A stretch of 64,000 bases of DNA from Nakamurella endophytica. Its GTDB lineage: Bacteria; Actinomycetota; Actinomycetes; Mycobacteriales; Nakamurellaceae. The stretch spans positions 338,125 through 402,124 of the forward strand of contig NZ_BMNA01000004.1 in NCBI RefSeq assembly GCF_014646215.1. Reading direction: 5' to 3'. Under the pieces are notes generated by a model. The model was not told the origin of the DNA. It made no database searches and saw nothing but the letters and a program-made list of their open reading frames with translations. Positions 33,801 to 44,125 of this stretch are shown piece after piece (within the stretch, counting starts at the first letter, position 1; the number at the start of each line of letters is the position of its first letter). The position numbers were made by a program, and so were the translations under genes.

Positions 33801-34292
33801 ATGGCCGACCCGTCGTTCGACATCGTCAGCAAGGTCGACCGCCAGGAGGCGGACAACGCCCTGAACCAGGCGGCCAAGGAGCTGAGCCAGCGGTTCGACT
33901 TCCGCGGGGCCGACGCCGGCATCACCTGGTCCGGCGAGGAGTCGGTGGTGATCACGGCGTCCACGGCCGAGCGCTGCGCGGCCGCCATCGAGGTGTTCAA
34001 GGAGAAGCTGGTCAAGCGCGGCATCTCGCTGCGCTCGCTGGACATCGACGAGCCGGCTGCGTCCGGCAAGACCTACCGCGCCACCGGCCGCATCGTCCAG
34101 GGCATCGCCTCGGACAAGGCCAAGGCCATCGCCAAGCGGATCCGGGACGAGGGTCCCAAGGGCGTGCAGGCCCAGATCCAGGGTGACCAGCTGCGGGTCT
34201 CCGGCAAGAAGCGCGACGACCTGCAGGCGGTCATCGCGCTGCTCAAGAACGCCGACCTGGACGTCGCGCTGCAGTTCACCAACTACCGCTGA
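33801..34292 (+). CDS. YajQ family cyclic-di-GMP/nucleotide-binding protein
   Basis: A 163-residue protein of two ferredoxin-like halves, typical length for the family. Conserved marks are [11 protein letters not shown] at the N-terminus, [17 protein letters not shown], then KVKV-like V-K-R-G-I-S-L, and the C-terminal [27 protein letters not shown]. In Xanthomonas a YajQ protein binds c-di-GMP and modulates a transcription factor; in other bacteria the role is unsettled. ATG at 33801 follows GGAAGGAG by about 9 nt. It stands alone, divergent from tRNA-Tyr and the EAL gene. Confidence 0.93.
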   Translation: MADPSFDIVSKVDRQEADNALNQAAKELSQRFDFRGADAGITWSGEESVVITASTAERCAAAIEVFKEKLVKRGISLRSLDIDEPAASGKTYRATGRIVQGIASDKAKAIAKRIRDEGPKGVQAQIQGDQLRVSGKKRDDLQAVIALLKNADLDVALQFTNYR

Positions 34293-34489
34293 TCCCCGTC
34301 CGGTCCGGCCCGCCGGCACCGTCCCAGGCGTGTGGTCCGGGCGCACCAGGCCGGTACGGCGCACCGGCCCGGTCCGGCCGGCGCCCGCAGGCATACGGTG
34401 TCCGGGACCGGAGCGCGGGACCGGGCGACGGCGGGCCGGCACCTGCCGGAGCGCGTCGCGGCCGGACCGGCGGAGAGCAGAGGTGGCAG

Positions 34490-35407
34490 GTGCGGGCAGG
34501 GTGGGTGTCCGGTGTCTCCGCCTACCTGCTGTGGGGGCTCTTCCCGCTGTTCTGGCCGCTGCTCGAGCCGGCCGGCGCCATCGAGGTCCTCGCGCACCGG
34601 ATGATCTGGTCGCTGGTCGTCATGGTCCTGGTGCTGTCGGTGCTCCGCCGCTGGCGCGAGCTCCGCACGGCGTCGGCCCGGACCTGGGGCATGGTGGTCG
34701 CCGCCGCCCTGCTGATCACCGTCAACTGGGGCTTCTACATCTGGGCCGTGACGACCGGCCGGGTGCTCGACGCCGCGCTCGGCTACTTCATCAACCCGCT
34801 GGTGAGCGTGCTGCTCGGCGTCCTGGTGTTCCGGGAACGGCTCCGCCCGGCGACGTGGACCGCGGTGGGCATCGGCGCGCTCGCCGTAATGGTCATCTCG
34901 GTGGGCGGTGGCCGGTTCCCGTGGGTCGCCTTCGTCCTCGCCCTCAGCTTCGGGCTCTACGGGCTCGTGAAGAAGGTCATCCGGCTGGAGCCGGCCGCGT
35001 CGCTCACCGCGGAGGGGCTGGTGCTGCTGGTGCCGGCCACCGCGTACCTGACAGTGCTGCAGGCCACCGGCCACGGCACCTTCACCGACCACGGCGCCGG
35101 TCACACCCTGCTGCTGATCAGCGCCGGCGTGGTCACGGTGGTGCCGTTGCTGCTGTTCACCGCGGCGGCACGGGCGCTGCCGCTGTCGGTGGTGGGCTTC
35201 CTGCAGTACCTGACGCCGGTGGTGCAGTTCCTGCTGGGCGTCTTCTGGGCGCACGAGCACATGCCGGTCGGCCGCTGGGTCGGCTTCGTGCTGGTCTGGC
35301 TCGCCCTCGTGGTGCTCACCGTCGAAGGCCTGGCCCGCCGGCGGCGCGCGGCCGCCGACCGCCGGGCGGTGGCCGCGCGGCCGGTCGAGGACCCGCTCTC
35401 GCTCTGA
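34490..35407 (+). CDS. rarD: RarD-like EamA family transporter
   Basis: A 305-residue drug/metabolite-transporter family membrane protein with about ten helices in two EamA repeats. RarD signatures are SAYLLWGLFPLFWPLLEPAGAIEVLAHRMIWS at the N-terminus, TVNWGFYIWAV, LGYFINPLVSVLLGVLVFRERL, and P-L-S-V-V-G-F-L-Q-Y-L-T-P-V in the second half. The E. coli protein was named for chloramphenicol sensitivity; the true substrate is unknown. GTG at 34490 has AGAGG upstream. A basic tail of 25 residues ends the protein. Confidence 0.9.
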   Translation: MRAGWVSGVSAYLLWGLFPLFWPLLEPAGAIEVLAHRMIWSLVVMVLVLSVLRRWRELRTASARTWGMVVAAALLITVNWGFYIWAVTTGRVLDAALGYFINPLVSVLLGVLVFRERLRPATWTAVGIGALAVMVISVGGGRFPWVAFVLALSFGLYGLVKKVIRLEPAASLTAEGLVLLVPATAYLTVLQATGHGTFTDHGAGHTLLLISAGVVTVVPLLLFTAAARALPLSVVGFLQYLTPVVQFLLGVFWAHEHMPVGRWVGFVLVWLALVVLTVEGLARRRRAAADRRAVAARPVEDPLSL

Positions 35408-35421
35408 GCGCCGGCGGGATC

Positions 35422-35451
35422 GGCCGGGCCTGGCCCGCCAGGCGCCCGGCC
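35422..35451. terminator. Hairpin between rarD and polyprenyl synthase genes
   Basis: GGCCGGGC-CTGG pairs with CCAG-GC-GCCCGGCC across a short loop, a stem of about 12 bp with a 2-nt bulge, in the 54-bp gap between two convergent genes. Confidence 0.65.
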
Positions 35452-35461
35452 CTTGCCGGGG

Positions 35462-36457
35462 TCAGCGGGTGCGGTCGGTGACGTACCGGCTCAGCGACAG
35501 CAGGGCCCGCCGGGCCGACGAGTCCGGCAACGTCTCGAGTTCGGCCTGGGCCGTGCCGGTGTAGGACGCCAGGGTGGCGCGCGCCCGCTCGAGGCCGGGC
35601 GACCGGCGCAGCAGCGCCACCGCCTCCGCCAGCTCGTCGTCGGCGCGCAGCGGGTGGGACAGCAACTCGCGCAGGCGCGGATCGGCCGACGGGTCGGCCA
35701 GGGTGTACAGCACGGGCAGCGTCGGGACACCCTCGCGCAGGTCCGTGCCCGGGGTCTTGCCGGAGTCGTCCGACGCGATGTCGATGATGTCGTCGGAGAT
35801 CTGGAACGCCACCCCGATGGCCCGCCCGTACCGACGCAGCGCCTTGGTGTCGGTCTCCGAGGCACCGGAGAACATGCCGCCGTACCAGGCGCAGGTGTCG
35901 ATCAGCGCCGCGGTCTTCTGGTCGAGCACCCGCAGGTGGTGCTCGATCGGGTCGGCCCCGGGACGCGGTCCGACGGTCTCCTGGGTCTGCCCGGTGACCA
36001 GCTCGGCGAAGGTCTCGGCGATGATCCGGACGGCCTCGGTGCCCAGCCCGGCGACCAGCTTGGAGGCGTGCGCGAACAGGAAGTCGCCGGTCAGGATGGC
36101 CACCGAGTTGCCCCACCGGGCGTTGGCGGTCTTCGCCCCGCGGCGCAGGTCGGCCTCGTCCATGACGTCGTCGTGGTACAGCGTCGCCAGGTGGATCAGC
36201 TCCACGACGGCCGCCGCGGTGACCACCTCGTCGGCGTCCGGGCGCGGGCCCACACCGGCGGCGACCAGGGTGAACAGCGGGCGGAAGCGCTTGCCGCCGG
36301 CGTGCATCAGGTGCGAGGCGACCTCGGTGACGAACGGGAACTCGCTGATCACCTCGCGGTCGAGCAGTCGCTCGACCCGCTGCAACCCGTCCACGACGCG
36401 CGCGGCGAGATCCGGGTCGGCCAGTTCGATCCCGGCGAAGACGGTCGGGGTGTCCAC
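35462..36457 (-). CDS. Trans-polyprenyl diphosphate synthase
   Basis: A 331-residue all-helical prenyltransferase that probably makes the long side chain of menaquinone (C35-C50). It has GGKRFRP, the first Asp-rich motif as D-D-V-M-D (in LYHDDVMDEADLRRG), DQKTAALID, and the second as D-D-I-I-D (FQISDDIIDIASD). The shape is that of GrcC/HepT/IspB-type long-chain enzymes; chain length cannot be read safely from sequence. GTG at 36457 lies in the same direction as nuo, 246 bp after nuoN. Confidence 0.92.
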   Translation of the reverse strand: MDTPTVFAGIELADPDLAARVVDGLQRVERLLDREVISEFPFVTEVASHLMHAGGKRFRPLFTLVAAGVGPRPDADEVVTAAAVVELIHLATLYHDDVMDEADLRRGAKTANARWGNSVAILTGDFLFAHASKLVAGLGTEAVRIIAETFAELVTGQTQETVGPRPGADPIEHHLRVLDQKTAALIDTCAWYGGMFSGASETDTKALRRYGRAIGVAFQISDDIIDIASDDSGKTPGTDLREGVPTLPVLYTLADPSADPRLRELLSHPLRADDELAEAVALLRRSPGLERARATLASYTGTAQAELETLPDSSARRALLSLSRYVTDRTR

Positions 36458-36590
36458 CTCGTCACCCTAAGGGAGGCAGCCGCCCGGCCGGGTCGGCCGA
36501 CCGCGGACGGCACCCGCTGTGGGCGCCGGCGCACGGCCGGTGAACCGGACAGGCACGACCGGCGCCGGGGCGCTCCGCCCGGGTCCGACA

Positions 36591-36626
36591 CCGACGACAC
36601 CGACGACACCGACGGCACCGACGGCA
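36591..36626. repeat. Four 9-bp tandem repeats after nuoN
   Basis: Four copies of CCGACGRCA in the order A, A, G, G at the variable base, preceded by a six-base partial copy (36585-36590). The stretch lies in the non-coding gap between nuoN and the polyprenyl synthase gene. Confidence 0.85.
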
Positions 36627-36703
36627 CCGGGCGATTGCTGGGCGAGCGCGGCGCTGGACGGGCGCGGCGGCGGGGGGGCCCGGCTGCTGGGACGGCCGGC
36701 GGC

Positions 36704-38305
36704 TCAGCCGGTGAACGGGAACGGCACGGACAGCAGGTGCAGGAACCACGACGGGGCGATCCCGAGCACCAGCGTCACCACGACCGACAGCCCGATCACG
36801 ATGGCGGTCAGCGGCCCGGGCACCACGACGTAGGGCTCCCCCGCGCCGTCCTCGGCCGCCCCGGCCGGTGGCGAGAAGTACATGAGCACGACGACCTTGA
36901 GGTAGAAGAACGCGGTGATCGCGGTCGCCACCATGGCCACCACCACCAGCGGCGCCATCCCGGCGCCCACGGCGGCCGTGAACACGCTGAGCTTGCCGAT
37001 GAACCCGCTGGTCAGCGGGATCCCGGCGAACGAGAGCAGGAACAGGCTCATCGACGCGGCCAGCACCGGCGACCGGCGGGCCAGGCCCGCCCAGTCCGAG
37101 AGCCGGGACGCCTCCCCGGACCCGCGCCGCACCACCGTGAAGATCGCGAAAGCGCCGATCGTCGCGAAGCCGTAGGTCAAGAGGTAGAACATCGTGCCCG
37201 AGGCGCCCTGCTGGGACAGCGCCATGACGCCCAGGATGATGAAGCCGGCGTGGGCGACGGACGAGTACGCCAGCACGCGCTTCATGTCGGTCTGGGTGAT
37301 GCCCAGCACCGCACCGATCAGCATCGACGCGATGGCGACCACCCACAGCACCGGCCGCCAGGTCCAGTACATGGGCTGCAGCGCCACCGAGAACACCCGC
37401 AGCATGGCGGCGAAGGCGGCGACCTTGGTGCAGGCCGCCATGAACGCGGTGACCGGCGTCGGGGCGCCCTGGTAGACGTCGGGCGTCCAGAGGTGGAACG
37501 GGCCGACCGACGCCTTGAACAGCAGGCCGACCGTGAGCAGCGCGATGCCGGCCAGCAGCAGGGTGTCGCTGCCCGAGCCGGCCGAGGCCCGCGCGGCGAT
37601 GTCGGTGAAGCGGATGGAGCCGGCGTAGCCGTAGATCAGCGCGATGCCGTAGAGCAGCAGGGCCGAGGTGAACGCCCCGAGCAGGAAGTACTTGACCGCC
37701 GACTCCTGGGAGATCAGCCGGCGCCGGCGGGCCAGGCCGCACAGCAGGTAGAGCGGCAGGCTCAGCACCTCGAGCGCGACGAACAGCGTCAGCAGGTCGC
37801 TGGCAGCCGGGAACACCAACATGCCGCCGACCGCGAACAGGGTGAGCGGAAACACCTCGGTCTGCATCGGGGTGGCGACCTGGGTGGCCACCCGGTCGCG
37901 GGCGGACCCGACCCGGGCGGCCGCCTGCGCGACGAAGGCGCCGCCGGGCTCGGCGACCCGGTCGGCCATCAGCAGCACGCTGGGCAGGGCCAGCACCAGC
38001 AGCACGCCCCACATCACGTAGGTGCCGCCGTCGACCGCGACCGACCCGGCGAACGTGACGGCGTACCGGTGCCGGGACCCCTCGAGCAGCGTCCAGAAAC
38101 CGGCCACGACGATGGCCGCCACCGTCAGGGTCACCTGCGCGGCGTACCGGCGCTCCCGGGGCAGCAGCGCCTCCAGCACCACGGCGACGCAGGCGGCGCC
38201 GAGCACGATCAGCACCGGCATGACGGCGGTCAGGTCGACCGACGGCGCGGTGATCGCGTCGGGGGGTGCCGCCTGCAGCACGGCGGCGACGCTGGCGGCG
38301 GTCAC
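36704..38305 (-). CDS. nuoN: NADH-quinone oxidoreductase subunit N
   Basis: A 533-residue antiporter-like membrane subunit of complex I, last gene of the nuo operon. It has around fourteen helices, with E in LTLFVALEVLSLPLYLL, K in LLLAGIALLTVGLLFKASVGPFHLWTPDVYQGAP and GFIGKLSVF in the second half, the residues thought to carry protons. GTG at 38305 overlaps nuoM by 4 bp (GTGA). Confidence 0.96.
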   Translation of the reverse strand: MTAASVAAVLQAAPPDAITAPSVDLTAVMPVLIVLGAACVAVVLEALLPRERRYAAQVTLTVAAIVVAGFWTLLEGSRHRYAVTFAGSVAVDGGTYVMWGVLLVLALPSVLLMADRVAEPGGAFVAQAAARVGSARDRVATQVATPMQTEVFPLTLFAVGGMLVFPAASDLLTLFVALEVLSLPLYLLCGLARRRRLISQESAVKYFLLGAFTSALLLYGIALIYGYAGSIRFTDIAARASAGSGSDTLLLAGIALLTVGLLFKASVGPFHLWTPDVYQGAPTPVTAFMAACTKVAAFAAMLRVFSVALQPMYWTWRPVLWVVAIASMLIGAVLGITQTDMKRVLAYSSVAHAGFIILGVMALSQQGASGTMFYLLTYGFATIGAFAIFTVVRRGSGEASRLSDWAGLARRSPVLAASMSLFLLSFAGIPLTSGFIGKLSVFTAAVGAGMAPLVVVAMVATAITAFFYLKVVVLMYFSPPAGAAEDGAGEPYVVVPGPLTAIVIGLSVVVTLVLGIAPSWFLHLLSVPFPFTG

Positions 38306-40095
38306 TGGCCCGTCCCTTCGAGGTGCACGGCGGCGGCGGGGACCCGGACGGTGGCTGCGGCGGTGACCGCGCCGGTGGCGCCCGCGGCGCCGGCCGGGAC
38401 CCGCGGCGCCGGGTCGGTGTGCCCGGAGTCGACGACGGTCCGCTCCGCCGTGGGGTTGATGACGTCCAGCACCGGCTTGGGGTAGACGCCGAGGAACAGC
38501 ACGAGGAGCACCAGCGGGGTGAGCACGCCGATCTCCCGGGGCGACAGGTCCCCGAAGCGGCGCCGGACCGCCGTCGTGACGCCTCTCGCCGTCCCGACCG
38601 GGGCGGCCACCGCGACGCCGCCGTGCCCGTACCGGTCGTCCGCCTCGCGCTGCGGCTGCTCGGTGAGGCCCCCCGACCCGGACGCCGGGCCCTCCGGGCC
38701 GCCGATGTCCAGGACCGCGGCGCCGCGGACGGGACCGGTCATGGTCCGCTGGAAGATCCAGAGCATGTAGACCGCGGCCAGCACGATGCCCGTGGTGCCG
38801 ACGATCGCCCACGCCGGGTACCGGGTGAAGGTGCCGATGAGGACCATGAACTCGGAGACGAAGCTGTTGGTGCCCGGCACCGCGATGGTGGCCAGCGCGC
38901 CGACCAGCATCAGCCCGCCGAGCAGCGGCGCCACCTTCCACACGCCGCCGTAGTCGCCCACCAGGCGGGAGCCGCCGCGCGCGGTCAGCATGCCGACCAC
39001 CAGGAACAGCAGCGCGGTGGCAATGCCGTGGTTGACCATGTACAGCACCGCGCCGCTGATCGCCTGAGTGGTGAAGGCGAAGACGCCCATGCAGATGAAG
39101 CCGAAGTGGGCGATCGAGGTGTACGTGACGAACCGCTTGAGGTCGGTCTGCCCGGCCGCGACGATGGCGCCGTAGAGGATGCCGAGCACCGCCAGCAGCA
39201 GGAACAGCCACGCCAGCCGGGAGCTGGCCAGCGGCAGCAGCGGCAGGCAGATCCGCAGGAAGCCGAAGGTGCCGACCTTGTCGAGCACGCCGACGAGCAG
39301 CGTGCCGGCGCCGACCGGGGCCTCGGCACCGGCGTCGGGCAGCCAGGTGTGCAGCGGGACCAGCGGCGCCTTGATCGCGAACGCCGCCGCGAAGCCGGCG
39401 AAGATCCACAGCTGGGTGCTCTCCGGGATCTGGCCGGCCAGCGAGCGCAGCGTGGCCCAGTCCAGGGTGCCGCCGAGGCCGGCGCGGGCCGGGGTGTTGC
39501 CCGACGCCACGTACAGCCCGATCAGCGACGCCAGCATGAGCAGCCCGCCGAGCAGCGAGTAGAGGAAGAACTTCGTCGCCGCGTACGTCCTGCGGACGCC
39601 GCCGAAGGCGCCGATCAGGAAGTACATCGGGATCAGCATGACCTCGAACAGCACATAGAACAGGAACACGTCGGTGGCCGCGAACACCCCGGTCATCGCC
39701 GCCTGCAGCACCAGGATCAGCGCGAAGTAGCCGCCGACCGTCCGGCCCTCGGGCAGCCGCTCCTCCCACGAGGCGCCCAGCACGATGGGCACCAGCAGGG
39801 CGATCAGGGCGATCATCACCAGCGAGATGCCATCCACGCCGAGGGAGAACGACACCCCGAAGGACGGGATCCAGTCGACCGAGAAGGTCTCCCGGAACGG
39901 TGGCGCGCCGGCGGTCCCCGCGCCCAGCTGGTCGCGCCGGTAGACCACCCACAGCACGACGGCCAGCACGAACTCGGCCAGCGAGAACAGCAGCGCCACC
40001 AGCTTGGCCGTCCGTGCCGACCCGCCACCCCCGCCGAGCGTCGCGGTCGCGATCGCGCCGATCAGCGGCAGCACGATCATCACCAAGAGGATCAC
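38302..40095 (-). CDS. nuoM: NADH-quinone oxidoreductase subunit M
   Basis: A 597-residue proton-translocating subunit. Conserved parts are [35 protein letters not shown] (Glu), [22 protein letters not shown] (Lys) and [16 protein letters not shown]. About 60 Gly/Thr/Pro-rich residues are inserted before the last helix and the C-terminus has a further Ala/Pro-rich tail, so the protein is longer than the roughly 500 residues of E. coli. GTG at 40095 overlaps nuoL by 4 bp and has GGTGAGG upstream. Confidence 0.95.
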   Translation of the reverse strand: MILLVMIVLPLIGAIATATLGGGGGSARTAKLVALLFSLAEFVLAVVLWVVYRRDQLGAGTAGAPPFRETFSVDWIPSFGVSFSLGVDGISLVMIALIALLVPIVLGASWEERLPEGRTVGGYFALILVLQAAMTGVFAATDVFLFYVLFEVMLIPMYFLIGAFGGVRRTYAATKFFLYSLLGGLLMLASLIGLYVASGNTPARAGLGGTLDWATLRSLAGQIPESTQLWIFAGFAAAFAIKAPLVPLHTWLPDAGAEAPVGAGTLLVGVLDKVGTFGFLRICLPLLPLASSRLAWLFLLLAVLGILYGAIVAAGQTDLKRFVTYTSIAHFGFICMGVFAFTTQAISGAVLYMVNHGIATALLFLVVGMLTARGGSRLVGDYGGVWKVAPLLGGLMLVGALATIAVPGTNSFVSEFMVLIGTFTRYPAWAIVGTTGIVLAAVYMLWIFQRTMTGPVRGAAVLDIGGPEGPASGSGGLTEQPQREADDRYGHGGVAVAAPVGTARGVTTAVRRRFGDLSPREIGVLTPLVLLVLFLGVYPKPVLDVINPTAERTVVDSGHTDPAPRVPAGAAGATGAVTAAATVRVPAAAVHLEGTGQ

Positions 40096-42092
40096 GAGGA
40101 CCTCACCAGGAGCAGGGCCACCGCGACGACCAGCGTCCCGGACAGCATCGACAGGGCGTAGGAGCGCACGAAGCCGTTCTGCCAGCGTCGCCATCCACCG
40201 GACAGGGCGGCGAGACCGCCAGCGGTGCCGTTCACCAGACCGTCGACGCCGCGGGCGTCGGTGGCCACCAGCAGCCGGCCGAGCACCATGCCCGGCCGGG
40301 CCACCAGGGTCTCGTTGACCGCGTTGCCGCCGGCGTCGGCGCGGGCGAAGGCGATCATGGGGTTGACCCGGGCCGGACGCTCGACCGGCACCGGCCGGCG
40401 CCCGACGAACAGGTAGGCCAGCACGACGCCGACCGCGATGAGCACCAGCGTGGCGATGGTGATCAGGGTCGCCGAGATGGGCGGCTCGGGCTCCTCGAAC
40501 GCCCCGAGCGAGGGCGCCAGCCAGTTCGCCAGCCGGTGTCCCAGCGCCAGGAAGGCGCCGGCGCCGACCGAGCCGATGGCCAGCACGATCATCGGCCCGG
40601 TCATCACCGCGGGTGACTCGTGCGGGTGGTACGCCCGGCCGTCCGGCGCGGTGAGGTGCTCCCAGCGGGATTCGCCGAAGAACGTCATGATCATCAGCCG
40701 GGTCATGTAGAACGCCGTCAGCCCGGCGCCCAGCAGGGCGGCCCCGCCGAGCAGGGCACCGCGCACCCCGCCGGCGGCGAACGCCGCCTCGATGATCGGG
40801 TCCTTGGAGAAGTACCCGGACAGCAGCGGGAACCCGATCAGCGCCAGGTAGCCCAGCGCGAAGGTCACGAAGGTGATCGGCATCCGCCGCCACAGGCCGC
40901 CGAAGCGACGCATGTCGACGTCGTCGTTCATGGCGTGCATGACGCTGCCCGCACCGAGGAAAAGTCCGGCCTTGAAGAAGCCGTGGGTGAGCAGGTGCAG
41001 GATGCCCAGCGCGTACACGTTGGCCCCGAGCCCGACGGCCAGGAACATGTAGCCGATCTGCGAGACCGTCGAGTAGGCCAGCACCTTCTTGATGTCGTCC
41101 TTGGCGCACCCGGCGACGCAGCCGAGCAGCAGGGTGACCGCGCCGACGATGGTGACCACCAGCCGGCCGGTCGAGGTCAGGTCGTAGATCGGGTTGGACC
41201 GGGCGATCAGGTAGACGCCGGCCGTGACCATGGTCGCCGCGTGGATCAGCGCGGACACCGGCGTCGGGCCCTCCATGGCGTCCGGCAGCCACGCCTGCAG
41301 CGGCACCTGACCGGACTTGCCGCAGGCGCCGAGCAGCAGCAGCAGCGCGATGGCGGTGACCGTGGCCGGCGACTGCTCGGCGAGCCGGCCGATGCCCGCG
41401 AAGACGCCGGCGTAGGTGACGGTGCCGAGCTCGCGGAACAGCAGGAAGATCCCCAGCGCCAGCCCGACGTCGCCGACCCGGTTCATCAGGAACGCCTTCT
41501 TGGCCGCGGTGGCCGCCGACGGCCGGTCCGACCAGAAGCCGATCAAGAGGTAGGACGCCAGGCCGACGCCCTCCCACCCGAAGTACAGGCTGACGAAGTT
41601 GTCGCCCAGCACCAGCAGCAGCATCGCCGCCACGAACAGGTTCAGGTACCCGAAGAACTTGCGGCGCTCGGCGTCGTGCGCCATGTAGCCGATCGAGTAG
41701 ACGTGGATCAACGACCCCACGCCGGTGATCAGCAGCACGAAGGTCAGCGACAGCGGGTCCAGCCACAGGCCGAGGTCCACGGTCATCGACCCGGCCGAGA
41801 ACCAGTTCCACAGGTGCAGCGTCGAGATGCGGGCGTCGGCGCCGGACGAGGTGGTCGAGAAGAACACCACCAACCCGACGACGAAGGCCGCCACCACCGT
41901 CGCGCAGCCGACGAGGTGTCCGACCCGGTCCAGCGCCCGGCCGCCCACCAGCAGCACGATGCAGCCGGCCAGCGGCAGCGCGATCAGCAGCCAGGCCAGC
42001 GAACCGGCGCCGGTGGCGGTCCCGGGATCGGTGAGGCCCGCCGCCGCGCCCTCTCCGGGCGCGAGGGCGGCGGCCGCCCATACAGGTGTCAC
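40092..42092 (-). CDS. nuoL: NADH-quinone oxidoreductase subunit L
   Basis: A 666-residue largest membrane subunit, with about sixteen helices and the lateral amphipathic helix near the C-terminus. [45 protein letters not shown] (Glu), [30 protein letters not shown] (Lys/His) are as expected. GTG at 42092 has AGAGGA about 9 nt upstream; the gap to nuoK is 70 bp, one of the larger gaps in the operon. Confidence 0.96.
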   Translation of the reverse strand: MTPVWAAAALAPGEGAAAGLTDPGTATGAGSLAWLLIALPLAGCIVLLVGGRALDRVGHLVGCATVVAAFVVGLVVFFSTTSSGADARISTLHLWNWFSAGSMTVDLGLWLDPLSLTFVLLITGVGSLIHVYSIGYMAHDAERRKFFGYLNLFVAAMLLLVLGDNFVSLYFGWEGVGLASYLLIGFWSDRPSAATAAKKAFLMNRVGDVGLALGIFLLFRELGTVTYAGVFAGIGRLAEQSPATVTAIALLLLLGACGKSGQVPLQAWLPDAMEGPTPVSALIHAATMVTAGVYLIARSNPIYDLTSTGRLVVTIVGAVTLLLGCVAGCAKDDIKKVLAYSTVSQIGYMFLAVGLGANVYALGILHLLTHGFFKAGLFLGAGSVMHAMNDDVDMRRFGGLWRRMPITFVTFALGYLALIGFPLLSGYFSKDPIIEAAFAAGGVRGALLGGAALLGAGLTAFYMTRLMIMTFFGESRWEHLTAPDGRAYHPHESPAVMTGPMIVLAIGSVGAGAFLALGHRLANWLAPSLGAFEEPEPPISATLITIATLVLIAVGVVLAYLFVGRRPVPVERPARVNPMIAFARADAGGNAVNETLVARPGMVLGRLLVATDARGVDGLVNGTAGGLAALSGGWRRWQNGFVRSYALSMLSGTLVVAVALLLVRSS

Positions 42093-42162
42093 GACGCTGT
42101 TCCTCTCGAGCGGGCCGGCACCCGACGGGGCACCGGTGCGAGCACGGGGACGGGCACGGGGG

Positions 42163-42462
42163 TCAGAACTTGAGCAGGTTGGCGTCGTCGACCGAGGCGC
42201 TGCGGCGGCTCCGGAAGATCGACATGATGATCGCCAGGCCGACCACGACCTCGGCGGCGGCGACCACCATGACGAAGAAGGCCATCAGCACGCCGTCGAG
42301 GTTGCCGTGCATGCGGGCGAAGGTGACCAGCGACAGGTTGACCGCGTTGAGCATCAGCTCGATGCACATGAACACGACGATGGCGTTGCGGCGCACCAGC
42401 ACACCCACCGCCCCGACACCGAACAGCAGCGCCGACAGGATCAGGTAGTGGTTGGGGTTCAT
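42163..42462 (-). CDS. nuoK: NADH-quinone oxidoreductase subunit K
   Basis: A 99-residue three-helix subunit with [25 protein letters not shown], the helix-2 Glu in [15 protein letters not shown] and the helix-3 Glu in [13 protein letters not shown], both part of the polar path through the membrane arm. ATG overlaps nuoJ as ATGA. Confidence 0.97.
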   Translation of the reverse strand: MNPNHYLILSALLFGVGAVGVLVRRNAIVVFMCIELMLNAVNLSLVTFARMHGNLDGVLMAFFVMVVAAAEVVVGLAIIMSIFRSRRSASVDDANLLKF

Positions 42463-43448
42463 TCGGTGGTCCCCCTGCTCGGTCCGGAGCTCTCGACGAC
42501 CCGCGTGCCGTGCCGGTCGGCGTCGGCCGGGTCGGCCGGGTCGAGCCGGGTGCCGCCGGCGTGCGGATCGTCGAACGGGTCCACCTCGTCGGGGTCGCCG
42601 AGCCCGGGCCCGCCGTCCGCCCGCCGCGGGTGCTCGGCGGTCTCGATGGCGGCGAGCACCCGGCCGGAGCGGTAGGCCCGCACCACCCGCTGGCTCTCGC
42701 TCGGCTCGACCAGCCCGGACACGCTGCCCGGGGCGATGGAGCCGTCCGGCAGCAGCGCGGGCGTGGCGTTGGACGAGGACGTGGCGAACACGCCGGGACC
42801 GGGCAGCGGCGACATGCGCTCGGACCGCATCCGCTCGTGCACCCGCTGCCGCTGGGTGCGGCGCTCCCCCGGCGCCCGCTCGACGTGGGCCAGCACCATG
42901 GCGCCGACCGCCGCGGTGATCAGCAGGGCGCTCGTCAGCTCGAACGGGAACAGGTAGTCGGTGAACAGGGCGGCCGCCAGCGACCCGATCGGGCCACGCT
43001 GCGCCAGCGGCGTCTCCAGCCCGGCGAACCCGGCCGTGCGCAGCGCCCGGACGAACCCGGTGACCAGCAGGCCGACCATGCCGAGCCCAACCAGCGCCGC
43101 CGCCACCCGCTGCCCGCGCAGCACCTCGATGACCGAGTCGGCGGCGTCCCGGCCGGTGAGCATCAGCACGAACAGGAACAGCATCATGATCGCGCCGGTG
43201 TAGACGATGATCTGGGCGAACCCCAGGAACTGCGCGCCCTGCGCCATGTACAGGCAGCCCAGGCACAGCATCGTCACCACCAGCCAGAGCGCGGAGTGCA
43301 CGGCGCCCCGGGAGAAGATCATCCCCACAGCGCCGAGCAGCGCCAGCGGCGCCAGGATCCAGAACGCGATCTGCTCGCCGCCGCCGGGTGCGGCCGCGGC
43401 CGCGTCGGCCGCCCGGGCCACCCCGGCCGCCAGCAGGGCGGCGCTCAT
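42459..43448 (-). CDS. nuoJ: NADH-quinone oxidoreductase subunit J with long C-terminal tail
   Basis: A 329-residue protein whose first 190 residues are the five-helix NuoJ core ([54 protein letters not shown]). The remaining 140 residues are charged, Pro/Asp/Gly-rich and probably cytoplasmic; the E. coli protein has only 184 residues. ATG overlaps nuoI by 4 bp. Confidence 0.95.
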   Translation of the reverse strand: MSAALLAAGVARAADAAAAAPGGGEQIAFWILAPLALLGAVGMIFSRGAVHSALWLVVTMLCLGCLYMAQGAQFLGFAQIIVYTGAIMMLFLFVLMLTGRDAADSVIEVLRGQRVAAALVGLGMVGLLVTGFVRALRTAGFAGLETPLAQRGPIGSLAAALFTDYLFPFELTSALLITAAVGAMVLAHVERAPGERRTQRQRVHERMRSERMSPLPGPGVFATSSSNATPALLPDGSIAPGSVSGLVEPSESQRVVRAYRSGRVLAAIETAEHPRRADGGPGLGDPDEVDPFDDPHAGGTRLDPADPADADRHGTRVVESSGPSRGTTE

Positions 43449-44125
43449 CGGCCGTCCGCCCGGGGGGTGACGCCGCGCGGCACCGTCCCGGCCGTCCCGG
43501 CACCCGGCGGGACGCCCTCGGCCAGGCCCCCGGTCGGCGAGTCCAGCGGCGGGACGGAACCGTCCGGCTCCACGTGGGCGCCCTGCTCCTGCGCCTCGGA
43601 GCGGACCGCGCCGCGGCTGCGGACCAGCTCCGGCCCGCGCACGTAGTAGTCCTTCTCCTCGTCACCCAGCCGCATGGGGTGCGGCGGCTGCTCCATGCCG
43701 GGCAGCAGCGGGGCCAGCAGCCGGTCCTTGGTGTAGATCAGCCGCTGCCGGTCGTCGTCGGCCAGCTCGTACTCGTTGGTCATGGTCAGCGACCGGGTGG
43801 GACAGGCCTCGACGCAGAGCCCGCAGCCGATGCACCGCAGGTAGTTGATCTGGTAGTTCTTGCCGTACCGCTCCCCCGGCGAGTACCGGGCCTCCTCGGT
43901 GTTGTCACCGCCCTCGACGAAGATCGCGTCGGCCGGGCACGCCCAGGCGCACAGCTCGCAGCCGACGCACTTCTCCAGGCCGTCCGGATGCCGGTTCAGC
44001 TGGTGCCGGCCGTGCCACCGGGGCGCCGTCGGCTCGGGGTTGCGCGGGTAGTCCTCGGTCACCACCGGCTTGAACATGGTGGCGAAGGTGACGCCGAACC
44101 CCTTGACCGGATCAAGAAACGACAT
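43445..44125 (-). CDS. nuoI: NADH-quinone oxidoreductase subunit I
   Basis: A 226-residue subunit with two [4Fe-4S] clusters (N6a, N6b): [12 protein letters not shown] and [12 protein letters not shown]. These pass electrons toward the quinone site. The last 70 residues are an extra Pro/Gly-rich tail. A perfect AAGGAGG lies 6 nt before the ATG, inside the end of nuoH, which it overlaps by 14 bp. Confidence 0.97.
   Translation of the reverse strand: MSFLDPVKGFGVTFATMFKPVVTEDYPRNPEPTAPRWHGRHQLNRHPDGLEKCVGCELCAWACPADAIFVEGGDNTEEARYSPGERYGKNYQINYLRCIGCGLCVEACPTRSLTMTNEYELADDDRQRLIYTKDRLLAPLLPGMEQPPHPMRLGDEEKDYYVRGPELVRSRGAVRSEAQEQGAHVEPDGSVPPLDSPTGGLAEGVPPGAGTAGTVPRGVTPRADGR

Noticed and set aside
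36541-36568. Another TGAACC followed at 16 bp by CGC, as a third SigL-type promoter
   Set aside because: The -10 core is CGC rather than CGT and no gene starts downstream on the + strand.
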